Positions 1 to 6,157 of a stretch of 23,157 nt of DNA are shown one piece after another; the stretch's first letter is position 1; every line of letters begins with the position of its first letter. The stretch is from Acidiferrobacterales bacterium (GTDB lineage Bacteria > Pseudomonadota > Gammaproteobacteria > Acidiferrobacterales > Sulfurifustaceae). The notes under the pieces are model-generated. The model was not told the DNA's origin. It searched no databases and saw only the letters and a program-made list of their open reading frames with translations. A program made the position numbers and the translations under genes. Where the stretch lies: the NCBI GenBank assembly GCA_015492195.1, contig WGFP01000031.1:1-23157 (forward strand), written 5' to 3'.

Positions 1-1384
1 GTATGAAGGTCCAGGCCCCGGTCTTGATCGTATCCTGAACAAACACGGCGGTGGCTTTCGTTTTTTGCAGACGGTCGCCCGCACCGCCGGGCGTTCCCGG
101 GGTCATGCCGGAAATGGTGCCGTTGGCCGTTTGAGTATAATCATCATCCCATTGGAAACGCCGGACTTGATCTTGGTGATAACGAAGCCCGGCTGAGATC
201 TCATGCCGGACTTTATCTGAACCAAAGCGGTAATAAGCGACGGATTCAATGCCTTTGGCGTAGTACTCACGGTTGTTGGCGCGCACGCGCAAGGTGCAGG
301 CCAGTTCGCCTTTCAGGCAGGCAAGGCCTTCGCCGTTTTGCGCGCCGGCCAAGGCGGCGGAGAGCTTGAGTGTATTGCCGTTTACGTTACGCAGGTCTTT
401 GAGCTTATACCAATTGCGTTTGAAGTCGTTGTTGTACAGCGTAGTAATGATGTCCACGTCCTTGGTCGGACTGACCGCGTAACGTAGATAGTTACGGTCC
501 TGGTTGGCCTTAATGTTATCAAAACGCGACGCCGCATAACGCCGGAAAGGATTCGCTTTAAAGTCGGCCTCACTCAATCCCAGATAGGTTTCATTGGCAT
601 CCAGATCGGTCTTGCCGATTTTAAACTCCAGACGCTGATATACTGTGCTATCGGGCTCCCACGACAGCTTGACCATGGGTTCGGTTTTGGTAAAGCCGGT
701 GTCGTCACCGTCCCGAAAATCCGCCGTTTCGTCTATCGTTTTAAAGCCCCGATTCTGGCGCATATACCCTTCGACCAAAAATCCGAACCGCCCGGTATCC
801 GTCTCGATGGTATTGCCCACGTAAGCGTGAGTGCGCAGCTCGTCAAAGCTGCCGAAGATGGATTTCAGGTAGGCGGTTTTCTTAAGTGGAATCGGCGTGG
901 AAAGATAGTTAATAACGCCGCCGGTGATGTGCGGACCGTATTTGATCTGGCTTGACCCTTTCAGGACCTCCAAGCCGCTCATGCGGCCCACGGTGGGCAC
1001 ATAGTAGGCGGCCGGCGCGGAATAAGGCGCCGGCGCCATCAATACACCGTCCTCCATGAGGGTTACTTTAGCGCTACGGGTGGTGTCCACGCCTCTTAGG
1101 CTGATACTGGGGAACAGTCCGTAACCGAATTCTCCCCGGACGGTGACCCCCGGCACCTTTCGCAGTACCTGGCTCACGTCGTCATAACTCTGTTGACGGA
1201 TATCCTCTTTGGTTACCACTTGGGCGGAGCCCGGCATGTCCTCTACATTAGCGGGATCACCAATTACCATCACTCTTTCCAGCACCTTGGCGCCTGATTC
1301 ACCTTCCGCCGCGCCAACCGGCAGGGTGATGCCCAGCGCGATGGTGATAAAGGCGCCATGTAATAAACGGTCATGTTTTTTCAT
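1..1384 (-). CDS. FecA-type TonB-dependent receptor (3' end outside window)
   Basis: Reading the minus strand from the ATG at 1384 gives an uninterrupted frame of 461 codons that runs off the left edge. It begins with a signal peptide (KKHDRLLHG, then a hydrophobic core, cleavage near VGAA at about residue 26), a probable TonB box (ERVMVIG) and a plug domain with SISLRGVD, LMEDGVLMAPAPYS and LEVLKGSSQIKYG. The APAPY stretch in the plug is typical of the ferric-dicitrate (FecA) subfamily, so ferric citrate or a similar ferric chelate is the likely substrate, but this is inferred. Beta-barrel strands follow. The SD GGGGAG lies 8 nt before the start. No STN signalling domain is present, so it does not look like a sigma-regulating receptor. 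A Fur box lies about 130 bp upstream. Confidence 0.93.
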   Translation of the reverse strand, partial: MKKHDRLLHGAFITIALGITLPVGAAEGESGAKVLERVMVIGDPANVEDMPGSAQVVTKEDIRQQSYDDVSQVLRKVPGVTVRGEFGYGLFPSISLRGVDTTRSAKVTLMEDGVLMAPAPYSAPAAYYVPTVGRMSGLEVLKGSSQIKYGPHITGGVINYLSTPIPLKKTAYLKSIFGSFDELRTHAYVGNTIETDTGRFGFLVEGYMRQNRGFKTIDETADFRDGDDTGFTKTEPMVKLSWEPDSTVYQRLEFKIGKTDLDANETYLGLSEADFKANPFRRYAASRFDNIKANQDRNYLRYAVSPTKDVDIITTLYNNDFKRNWYKLKDLRNVNGNTLKLSAALAGAQNGEGLACLKGELACTLRVRANNREYYAKGIESVAYYRFGSDKVRHEISAGLRYHQDQVRRFQWDDDYTQTANGTISGMTPGTPGGAGDRLQKTKATAVFVQDTIKTGAWTFI

Positions 1385-1480
1385 GCTTGTAACTCCCCGA
1401 TTTGTTTACAAATAAACTGGCAGCCGCCTTTGAAGGCGGTTTGTCTCGCTGGCTACAAGTGAAGTTGGCTGGCTGAGCAA
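1385..1480 (-). promoter_or_regulatory. Structured 5' leader of the FecA-like gene (weaker copy of the repeated leader)
   Basis: On the minus strand this untranslated stretch carries CAGCCAGCCA, a short possible hairpin (CAA/TTG), then TAGCCAGC, the same framework as the leaders at 2621-2738 and 6051-6157. CTTGTA (1459-1454) can pair with TACAAG (1391-1386), which sits just before the ATG and would enclose the SD. Inside is a strong hairpin, CCGCCT/AGGCGG, at 1424-1439. Similarity to the other two copies is limited to the GCCAGCC blocks and the general arrangement. Confidence 0.45.
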
Positions 1481-1511
1481 TAGAGTACACAAGCATAAAA
1501 TAAAAGTAAAT

Positions 1512-1530
1512 GATAATCACTATCATTATC
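1512..1530. promoter_or_regulatory. Fur box
   Basis: GATAATCACTATCATTATC matches 16 of 19 positions of the classical Fur consensus GATAATGATAATCATTATC. It lies between the minus-strand FecA-like gene and a plus-strand promoter whose -35 begins at 1532, so it could repress both directions when iron is replete. Confidence 0.85.
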
Positions 1531-1531
1531 A

Positions 1532-1559
1532 TTGACATCTTGGTAAGAACGGTTATTAT
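1532..1559 (+). promoter_or_regulatory. Sigma70-like promoter facing the ferritin gene
   Basis: TTGACA (1532-1537), 16-nt spacer, TATTAT (1554-1559). It is directly next to the Fur box. The transcript would start near 1566, about 390 nt before the ferritin start, so it either has a long leader or encodes something else. A second TATAAT at 1914-1919, closer to ferritin, lacks a clear -35. Confidence 0.5.
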
Positions 1560-1955
1560 TCGGCATCAAGGAGCGCGATGAATTCGACCAAGCCAGAAAA
1601 CACGGTAACCATATGATTATATTGATTTTATGTGTTACATCATCAATGCGTGGCGGGAGCGCGGTGAATCCCGGCTTGGAATCGTGAGTGCGGAAACAGA
1701 GGTGGTGCTACACATGTGGCAGCTCAACAAAATAATAACGGGATCTCGCTTTAAAGACACAGCGGCGCGAAACGTCTTGCATAAAACGGTCTGGGATACA
1801 GCGGCTTGTCGAGTGCGCGGAAGCGTTCCATCTCGCGCAACGGGCACGGGTCAGGAATATGGGCGTGTTTGCCTAAATTACGGCGGATGCACGGAGGCTG
1901 TCGCAACAGTGAATATAATTACACAACACACGCAACGACATAAACGAGGTAGGCC
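1560..1955 (+). other. Gene-poor stretch between Fur-box promoter and ferritin
   Basis: About 400 bp without a convincing gene. A 12-codon ORF (ATG 1578, stop 1614-1616) has an AAGGAG motif 4 nt upstream and its stop overlaps a 24-codon ORF starting at 1612; neither can be recognised. A 109-codon frame from 1630 ends in an ATGA overlap with the ferritin start but has no SD and a random-looking composition. No intrinsic terminator (GC hairpin plus T run) is visible. An unannotated Fur-controlled small RNA is possible but unproven. Confidence 0.4.
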
Positions 1956-2417
1956 ATGAACGAACAAGCGCTGGACAACAACAAGGTCATCGAAACGCTC
2001 AACAAGATTCTGGAGCTGGAACTGGCCGGGGTGGTGCGCTATACCCATTATGCCCTGATGGTCTACGGTTACAACCGTATCCCTATTGTTTCCTGGATGC
2101 GCGAACAGGCAACCGAATCCCTGAGTCACGCTCAAGATGCCGGGGAACTGATCACCCATTTCGGCGGTCATCCCTCGTTGGCCATCGGCCCGCTGCTGGA
2201 AACCCATAAACACGATATTGGTGAAATTTTACGTGAATCTCTGGAGCACGAACGCGAGACGCTGAAAATCTACCGGGAACTGCTGAGTTTGGTGGAGGGT
2301 CGTTCCGTGCTGCTGGAGGATTATGCCCGCCGCATGGTTACCGAAGAAGAAATGCATCAGGGTGAAGTGGACAAAATGCTGCGTAAGCCGGGCGACGTTG
2401 AAACATTCTCCAAATAA
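1956..2417 (+). CDS. Ferritin-like / bacterioferritin-family protein
   Basis: 153 aa, the normal length of bacterioferritin-type four-helix bundles, with SD GAGG about 8 nt before the ATG. Candidate di-iron ligands are E22 (ELELAG), E54 and H58 (ATESLSHAQ), E94 or E97 (ESLEHE), and E131 with H134 (EEEMH). The first His motif reads ExxxH rather than the ExxH of E. coli Bfr, and the surrounding GYNRIPIVSW and KMLRKPG stretches belong to a divergent cytoplasmic subfamily. The expected role is iron oxidation, storage or release. It is followed after 17 bp by hemP, so the two are probably co-transcribed. It may not bind heme, because the Met ligand of classical Bfr is not evident. Confidence 0.88.
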   Translation: MNEQALDNNKVIETLNKILELELAGVVRYTHYALMVYGYNRIPIVSWMREQATESLSHAQDAGELITHFGGHPSLAIGPLLETHKHDIGEILRESLEHERETLKIYRELLSLVEGRSVLLEDYARRMVTEEEMHQGEVDKMLRKPGDVETFSK

Positions 2418-2434
2418 CGGAGCTGATTGTCATT

Positions 2435-2614
2435 ATGAGAGAGAAAAAGGCAATACCATCTCCGGGCAGGCGGTCACCGTCAAATGAAACGGTAGGGAAA
2501 AGGTATGACAGCCGGGACCTCTTTCGCGGCAAGCAGGAGATCCTAATCGAACATGCGGGTCATGCGTACCGGTTGCGAATCACTCGCCAGGATAAGTTGA
2601 TTTTAACCAAATAA
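2435..2614 (+). CDS. hemP: Hemin uptake protein HemP
   Basis: A 59-aa frame. The second half matches the HemP family: SRDLFRGKQEILIEHAG, then AYRLRIT and the terminal KLILTK, the hallmark of the family. The N-terminal 28 residues are basic and unconserved, as is usual. HemP/HmuP proteins are small cytoplasmic factors; in rhizobia HmuP acts as a co-activator of heme-uptake genes, and whether that holds here is unknown. It lies 17 bp after the ferritin-like gene and is followed by the structured leader of the DUF2325 gene. The SD is weak (GGAG, 12 nt away), suggesting coupling to the upstream gene. Confidence 0.88.
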   Translation: MREKKAIPSPGRRSPSNETVGKRYDSRDLFRGKQEILIEHAGHAYRLRITRQDKLILTK

Positions 2615-2620
2615 TAACCC

Positions 2621-2738
2621 ACGGGTGCTTCGAATGAAGCACCACGCCAGCCACCCAGGCCTCCCGGCAAAGGTAGCCAGCCAGTTTTGATATGTAAGAA
2701 CTATGGCTTGGAAACTTTGCTGATTAAGGAGGCTCTTT
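2621..2738 (+). promoter_or_regulatory. Structured leader element, copy A (hemP to DUF2325)
   Basis: It starts with a perfect hairpin, GGTGCTTC-gaat-GAAGCACC (2624-2643). Then come GCCAGCCAC (2646-2654), a mini-hairpin GCC-TCCC-GGC (2659-2668) and GGTAGCCAGCC (2672-2682). CAAAG (2668-2672) can pair with CTTTG (2715-2719); inside this, CCA/TGG, GCCA/TGGC and GTT/AAC pairs continue the stem between 2677 and 2711. The SD AAGGAGG follows directly at 2726-2732. Block order, the GCCAGCC motifs and the position before the SD are shared with 6051-6157. No known riboswitch was recognised. Confidence 0.6.
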
Positions 2739-4028
2739 ATGCCAGCAAAACAAACCGCTTTGAGCGAACGTGAAATTCAAGCCATGCCGTTAATGCGTGC
2801 ATGGCATGAGAAATCCCGTGGTAAGTACCGCACCCTGCAACGTAAGAAGCTCTGGGAGCTTCAGTCCCGATTTCATTGTAGCGTGATAGGAACTTGCCTC
2901 ACTCTGGATGAATTACGCCGTCTTTGCCGCAAAGCGAATATTATATTTGAAACACCGGTGAGCGACCATGAACTGCACGGTGCCTTTGTAAATATTGCCG
3001 GGGAATCCACCTATCCATCCCGTCTACTGCAGAAACATCTGGATAGTAAATATAAACGGATCATTCAGCAATTTCTCAAAATACGTTCTGCCGGTGAACT
3101 CCAACTTCTTTGGGCTGAGGCGATGAAAACGGGCGAAGTTGCCGGCGCCTTTTGGGCCTTGGCGACCCATCCGTGCACCCCAGATGAGTTTCTGGATCAG
3201 ATGTATGGCGACATTCATATGTTGTCCCATCTGGCCGGCGCCTCGGTTCGCGTGGATATGCAGGAACTCACCCGGCAACGCCGGCGTGCGGAAAATCTCG
3301 AAGCGCAACTGACAAAAATGCGCCACGACGCAAACCGCAAGTTGAAAGACAAGGATGAAACCATACAGACGATGTCCGAACGTCTGGTACGGGCGTTAGC
3401 GGCGGAACAGCGTTTACAGCAGGCCGAACAACGGTTGACCCAGCTAGAAAGTGGCGCCGAATTGCTCAAAACGCGCAATCAGATAGAAACGTTGTCGGCC
3501 AGGCTGACATCCGCACAGGCGCGGAAAGAGCGCGCCGAGGCTGCGGCCAAGGAGTGGAAACAACTGGCTAAACGCAGTGAAGATCGCAATTTAAGATTGG
3601 AACGGGCGCTTGCCGAAGCTCGTCAGGAGCGAGACGCGTTGGAAACATCGCTTGTACGCCTTCTTTCCGGAAATTACCGAAGCGCCTGCGCGCCGGAAGG
3701 CGAAAAAACCGACCCGAATCCGGATCTGCGCGGCCGTTGCATCCTCTATGTCGGCGGACGCACAGGCCAGAGCAGCCACTTTCGGGCATTGGTTGAGCGG
3801 TGTAATGGCCGGTACATCCACCACGACGGAGGCCGCGAGGATGGTCGTCTCCACCTCGGTTCGATATTGCCGCGTGCCGATGCGGTGTTATGCCCGCTGG
3901 ACTGCGTCAGCCACGATGCGGTGCGCCGGGTAAAACGGTTTTGCAACCGCCATGGTAAACCGCTGGTGCTGCTGCCTCGCGGCAGTCTTTCGGCCTTCGC
4001 CCGCGGCCTCGCCGAGGCCGCGGCCTGA
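2739..4028 (+). CDS. DUF2325-domain coiled-coil protein
   Basis: 429 aa with strong SD AAGGAGG 6 nt before the ATG. Residues 1-165 form a helical, basic N-terminal region; about 165-310 is rich in Glu, Arg, Gln and Ala heptads (RAENLEAQL, RLQQAEQRLTQLE) and should be a coiled coil. From residue 335 the DUF2325 domain begins with ILYVGGRTGQSSHF and continues through IHHDGGRED, CPLDCVSHDAVRRVKRFC and KPLVLLPRGS. Cysteines at 355, 385, 389 and 402 could bind metal, which is inference. The domain has no established biochemical role. Its position after ferritin and hemP suggests an iron- or heme-related cytoplasmic function. Its TGA overlaps the next start (TGATG). Confidence 0.85.
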   Translation: MPAKQTALSEREIQAMPLMRAWHEKSRGKYRTLQRKKLWELQSRFHCSVIGTCLTLDELRRLCRKANIIFETPVSDHELHGAFVNIAGESTYPSRLLQKHLDSKYKRIIQQFLKIRSAGELQLLWAEAMKTGEVAGAFWALATHPCTPDEFLDQMYGDIHMLSHLAGASVRVDMQELTRQRRRAENLEAQLTKMRHDANRKLKDKDETIQTMSERLVRALAAEQRLQQAEQRLTQLESGAELLKTRNQIETLSARLTSAQARKERAEAAAKEWKQLAKRSEDRNLRLERALAEARQERDALETSLVRLLSGNYRSACAPEGEKTDPNPDLRGRCILYVGGRTGQSSHFRALVERCNGRYIHHDGGREDGRLHLGSILPRADAVLCPLDCVSHDAVRRVKRFCNRHGKPLVLLPRGSLSAFARGLAEAAA

Positions 4029-4273
4029 TGCGCGAGGGCGGCAACTCAGGAGTCGCGCCGATAAATGACGATATGCCATGTTGGCCCAATGGAAGCCGGA
4101 TGTCGATATTGCGCAAAGAAAGCGGACGTGTGCGACTGGAAATCAGCGCCGACCGGCTGCGCCGGCTGCTGCAGACCGGCGCGGTCTGCGTAGAGGATTT
4201 TCGTTGTCTGGATTGTGAGTCGAAACATTGCGTCTGGAGGTTGTGCCTAACGAACTGCACTAACCGCATATGA
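4028..4273 (+). CDS. Small Cys-rich protein of unknown function
   Basis: 81 aa, start overlapping the stop of the DUF2325 gene (TGATG at 4026-4030), so translation is probably coupled. Seven cysteines, six of them within residues 54-77 (VCVEDFRCLDCESKHCVWRLC), suggest metal or heme binding or a redox role; this is not shown. An internal ATG at 4100 would remove 24 poorly patterned residues and keep the whole Cys cluster. No signal peptide. Its own TGA overlaps the next start (ATGA). The function is not recognised. Confidence 0.7.
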   Translation: MREGGNSGVAPINDDMPCWPNGSRMSILRKESGRVRLEISADRLRRLLQTGAVCVEDFRCLDCESKHCVWRLCLTNCTNRI

Positions 4274-4413
4274 TGAACGAACGAAAGGTAAATCAACGCC
4301 CGTCTGTGGCGTGGCCGGCGAAACAGCACGGCCGCCTCCGGGTGAACTTCAAGCGCTTCACCCTGCTTGTGACGCCGGAAGTCGAACTCAGAACGGGAGG
4401 CCGGTCTTTATGA
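4270..4413 (+). CDS. 47-aa hypothetical protein
   Basis: It starts at ATG 4270 (a second ATG follows at 4273) overlapping the preceding stop by ATGA and ends in another ATGA overlap with the next gene. The product is basic (MMNERKVNQR, HGRLRVNFKRFTLLVTPEVE) with no recognisable domain. The case for it is positional: it fills the gap between two better-supported genes exactly, with coupling signals on both sides. Confidence 0.5.
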   Translation: MMNERKVNQRPSVAWPAKQHGRLRVNFKRFTLLVTPEVELRTGGRSL

Positions 4414-4673
4414 AAACAACCCCACCGGAACTTCACATGCTGCTGGCCGCCACCGCGTATCTGATGACCCGCTACAGCCTGCACGCTTCTGTGAGCGTAG
4501 CGCAAAGTGTCGCGCACCACTTGGAGATGTTGCTGACGCATCCGGCAACCCAGGTCTCGCCCGCGGCCAGAAGCGCCTGTCAGGGCTTGCTGTTGCAATG
4601 GCGCGAGATTGCCGCACGCCACACAGGCGCTGTCTGCTATCGTCATGCCGACAAGACCAAGCGCGCGCATTAA
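4410..4673 (+). CDS. 87-aa hypothetical protein
   Basis: I chose ATG 4410 over an upstream in-frame start at 4311 because GGGAGG lies 9 nt before it and it forms the third overlap of the chain (ATGA). The product, beginning MKTTPPELHMLLAATAYLM, is helical and rich in Ala, Leu and His (SVAQSVAHHLEMLLTHP), with no export signal and no recognised domain. It probably belongs to the same cytoplasmic iron-linked operon. The peroxiredoxin gene follows after 36 bp. Confidence 0.65.
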   Translation: MKTTPPELHMLLAATAYLMTRYSLHASVSVAQSVAHHLEMLLTHPATQVSPAARSACQGLLLQWREIAARHTGAVCYRHADKTKRAH

Positions 4674-4709
4674 ATTAATCAAACTGAAAACCAGAGGAGT
4701 AGACCATAC

Positions 4710-5315
4710 ATGACAACACTGATTGGAAAACAGGCCCCGGATTTCACTTCAGCCGCTGTACTCGGCAACGGTGAGATCGTCGAGGAATTTAATTTTGCGC
4801 AGGCCCGCAAGGGCAAATACGCTTTGCTGTTCTTCTATCCGTTGGATTTTACCTTCGTCTGTCCGTCCGAGCTGATTGCGCTGGATCATCGGCGGGATGA
4901 ATTCAGCAAGCGCAATGTGGAGATCATCGCCGTCTCGGTGGATTCGCAATTCACCCACCACGCCTGGCGCAACACGCCGGTTAAACAGGGCGGCATCGGC
5001 CCGGTGGGCTACACCATGGTTGCAGATGTCAGCCACGCCGTCTGCCGCGCCTACGGGGTTGAACTGGAAAGTGAGGGCGTGGCGCTTCGGGCCAGCTTTC
5101 TCATCGATCGCGCGGGCGTGATCCGGCATCAGGTGGTCAACGACCTGCCGTTGGGGCGCGACATCGACGAGATGTTGCGCATGGTGGATGCCTTGCAATT
5201 TCACGAAGAACACGGCGAGGTCTGCCCCGCGGGCTGGAAACCCGGCGCGGCGGGTATGAAGGACTCGCCCGAGGGCGTGGCCCGCTACCTTGAACAACAT
5301 GCGTCGGTACTTTGA
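4710..5315 (+). CDS. Typical 2-Cys peroxiredoxin (AhpC/Prx1 class)
   Basis: 201 aa, the normal Prx1 length. The peroxidatic cysteine C51 lies in FTFVCPSE and the resolving cysteine C171 in GEVCPAGW; GGIGP and the C-terminal YL correspond to the regions linked to over-oxidation sensitivity. It reduces hydrogen peroxide and organic peroxides in the cytoplasm using a thiol donor; no AhpF is nearby, so thioredoxin is a likely donor. SD GAGGAG. Placement at the end of a ferritin/hemP operon fits protection against iron-driven oxidative damage. Confidence 0.95.
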   Translation: MTTLIGKQAPDFTSAAVLGNGEIVEEFNFAQARKGKYALLFFYPLDFTFVCPSELIALDHRRDEFSKRNVEIIAVSVDSQFTHHAWRNTPVKQGGIGPVGYTMVADVSHAVCRAYGVELESEGVALRASFLIDRAGVIRHQVVNDLPLGRDIDEMLRMVDALQFHEEHGEVCPAGWKPGAAGMKDSPEGVARYLEQHASVL

Positions 5316-5377
5316 GTACAAGGGATTGGCGCAGGCAGCATGATCACGATTCATCATCAGGAACGACAAAGGTTATG

Positions 5378-5483
5378 TCCCGGTTCCCCGCTCACCCAAA
5401 ATAGTCTCCGTACTCTGCTCTCCTCCTCAGCAGCGGAGACCGTCTCCCTCAATATGCGGGGAAACCGGGATTTTTATTTATTT
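5378..5483 (+). terminator. Nested inverted-repeat structure with T-rich tail
   Basis: The outer arms TCCCGGTTCCCCGC (5378-5391) and GCGGGGAAACCGGGA (5456-5470) pair over 14 bp with one bulged A. They enclose a second hairpin, GTCTCCG/CGGAGAC (5404-5410 with 5434-5440) extended by CTGCT/AGCAG. The tail TTTTTATTTATTT follows at once. It probably ends the peroxiredoxin operon, but it is larger than a normal terminator and stops only 17 bp before the next start codon, so attenuation is an alternative. Confidence 0.5.
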
Positions 5484-5500
5484 AATGAAGGAGTAAAAAC

Positions 5501-5875
5501 ATGCACCGAGCAATAACACTAACCTCCCTGCTGGTTTTCGTACTCAGCGGATCAGCGGCCTTCGCCGGTGAACGGGTGGAGCATTTCAAGGGCAAACCGG
5601 CCGCAACCATCGAGCAGGCGCGGGCCAATCTCTCCGAGTACCATCGCCGGATGGCAGGCATACTCGCAGGGGACAGCTTGAGCCCCAAGGACATGGCGGA
5701 GATTCACCAAATCACCTACACGCTGGAGAACGCCCTGAAGCACATCGCGGGCGAACTGAAGAGCTTGCAAGAAGAGCTGGAGAAAATCCACCTGGCCTCG
5801 GAGCGCAACGAAGCCGCGACCATTCGCGCCGTCGCCCCGAATTACCTCTCCACCTACGGACGACTCTTCGACTGA
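5501..5875 (+). CDS. Exported DUF6746-like protein
   Basis: 124 aa with SD GAAGGAG. The signal peptide MHRAITLTSLLVFVLSGSAAFA is followed by GERVEHFKGKPAATIEQA, which I associate with the DUF6746 family of small periplasmic proteins; this assignment is from memory. The mature part is mostly helical (ITYTLENALKHIAGELKSLQEELEKIH), possibly a short coiled coil or four-helix fold. The function is unknown. The broken hemP copy starts 1 nt after its stop and the heme receptor follows, so it is probably part of the heme-receptor transcript. Confidence 0.75.
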   Translation: MHRAITLTSLLVFVLSGSAAFAGERVEHFKGKPAATIEQARANLSEYHRRMAGILAGDSLSPKDMAEIHQITYTLENALKHIAGELKSLQEELEKIHLASERNEAATIRAVAPNYLSTYGRLFD

Positions 5876-5876
5876 G

Positions 5877-6048
5877 ATGGAACACCATGTCCGACAAGGC
5901 AGGCGACGCGTGCATCAACTGGCGACGCGCGCTTGCGCGCGGTCCAAACGCCGGGGGCTTTTCCACGATGGCACGGAAACACGCCGACCATGCGTATCAC
6001 CTGCGGATCACCCACCATGACAAATTAATTTTGACCAAGCAATCGTAA
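5877..6048 (+). pseudogene. hemP: Second hemP copy, frameshifted
   Basis: The frame from ATG 5877 contains a recognisable HemP front half (SKRRGLFHDGTE, ending at 5978). The back half, HADHAYHLRIT and DKLILTK, is in another frame ending at TAA 6046-6048. In the intact copy at 2435, GKQE is followed by ILIE (12 nt) and then HAGHAY; here a single nucleotide (5979) separates GTE from HADHAY. This fits an 11-nt deletion. A 53-codon frame from ATG 5887 reads through the back half and could make a shortened protein with an unrelated N-terminus. A sequencing error is less likely for an 11-nt change. Confidence 0.7.
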
Positions 6049-6050
6049 AC

Positions 6051-6157
6051 ACGGCGCTCGGCCTGGCCGAGCGTCCCGCCAGCCACTCAGTGCCTCCGGG
6101 CATTAAGGTAGCCAGCCGGATGATATCAGCGACGACCTTAACCCGGAGGTGTTTGTT
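6051..6157 (+). promoter_or_regulatory. Structured leader element, copy B (hemP2 to heme receptor)
   Basis: Hairpin CGCTCGGCC-t-GGCCGAGCG (6055-6073), then GCCAGCCAC (6078-6086), mini-hairpin TGCC-TCCG-GGCA (6091-6102) and AAGGTAGCCAGCC (6105-6117). TTAAGGT (6103-6109) is a perfect complement of ACCTTAA (6135-6141), which ends just before SD GGAGG (6145-6149). The layout matches copy A while hairpin sequences differ in a compensatory way (GCC/GGC kept; CAAAG/CTTTG versus TTAAGGT/ACCTTAA). Confidence 0.6.

Noticed and set aside
1630..1959. 109-codon plus-strand frame ending in an ATGA overlap with the ferritin start
   Set aside because: No SD, no recognisable domain, random-looking composition; the overlap alone is weak evidence.
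2621..2738. Cobalamin riboswitch before the DUF2325 gene or heme receptor
   Set aside because: The conserved B12-box and core blocks are not present; only GCCAGCC motifs superficially suggest it.
4311..4409. Longer N-terminus for the 87-aa protein (start at 4311)
   Set aside because: ATG 4410 has a GGGAGG SD and an ATGA overlap consistent with the coupled chain.
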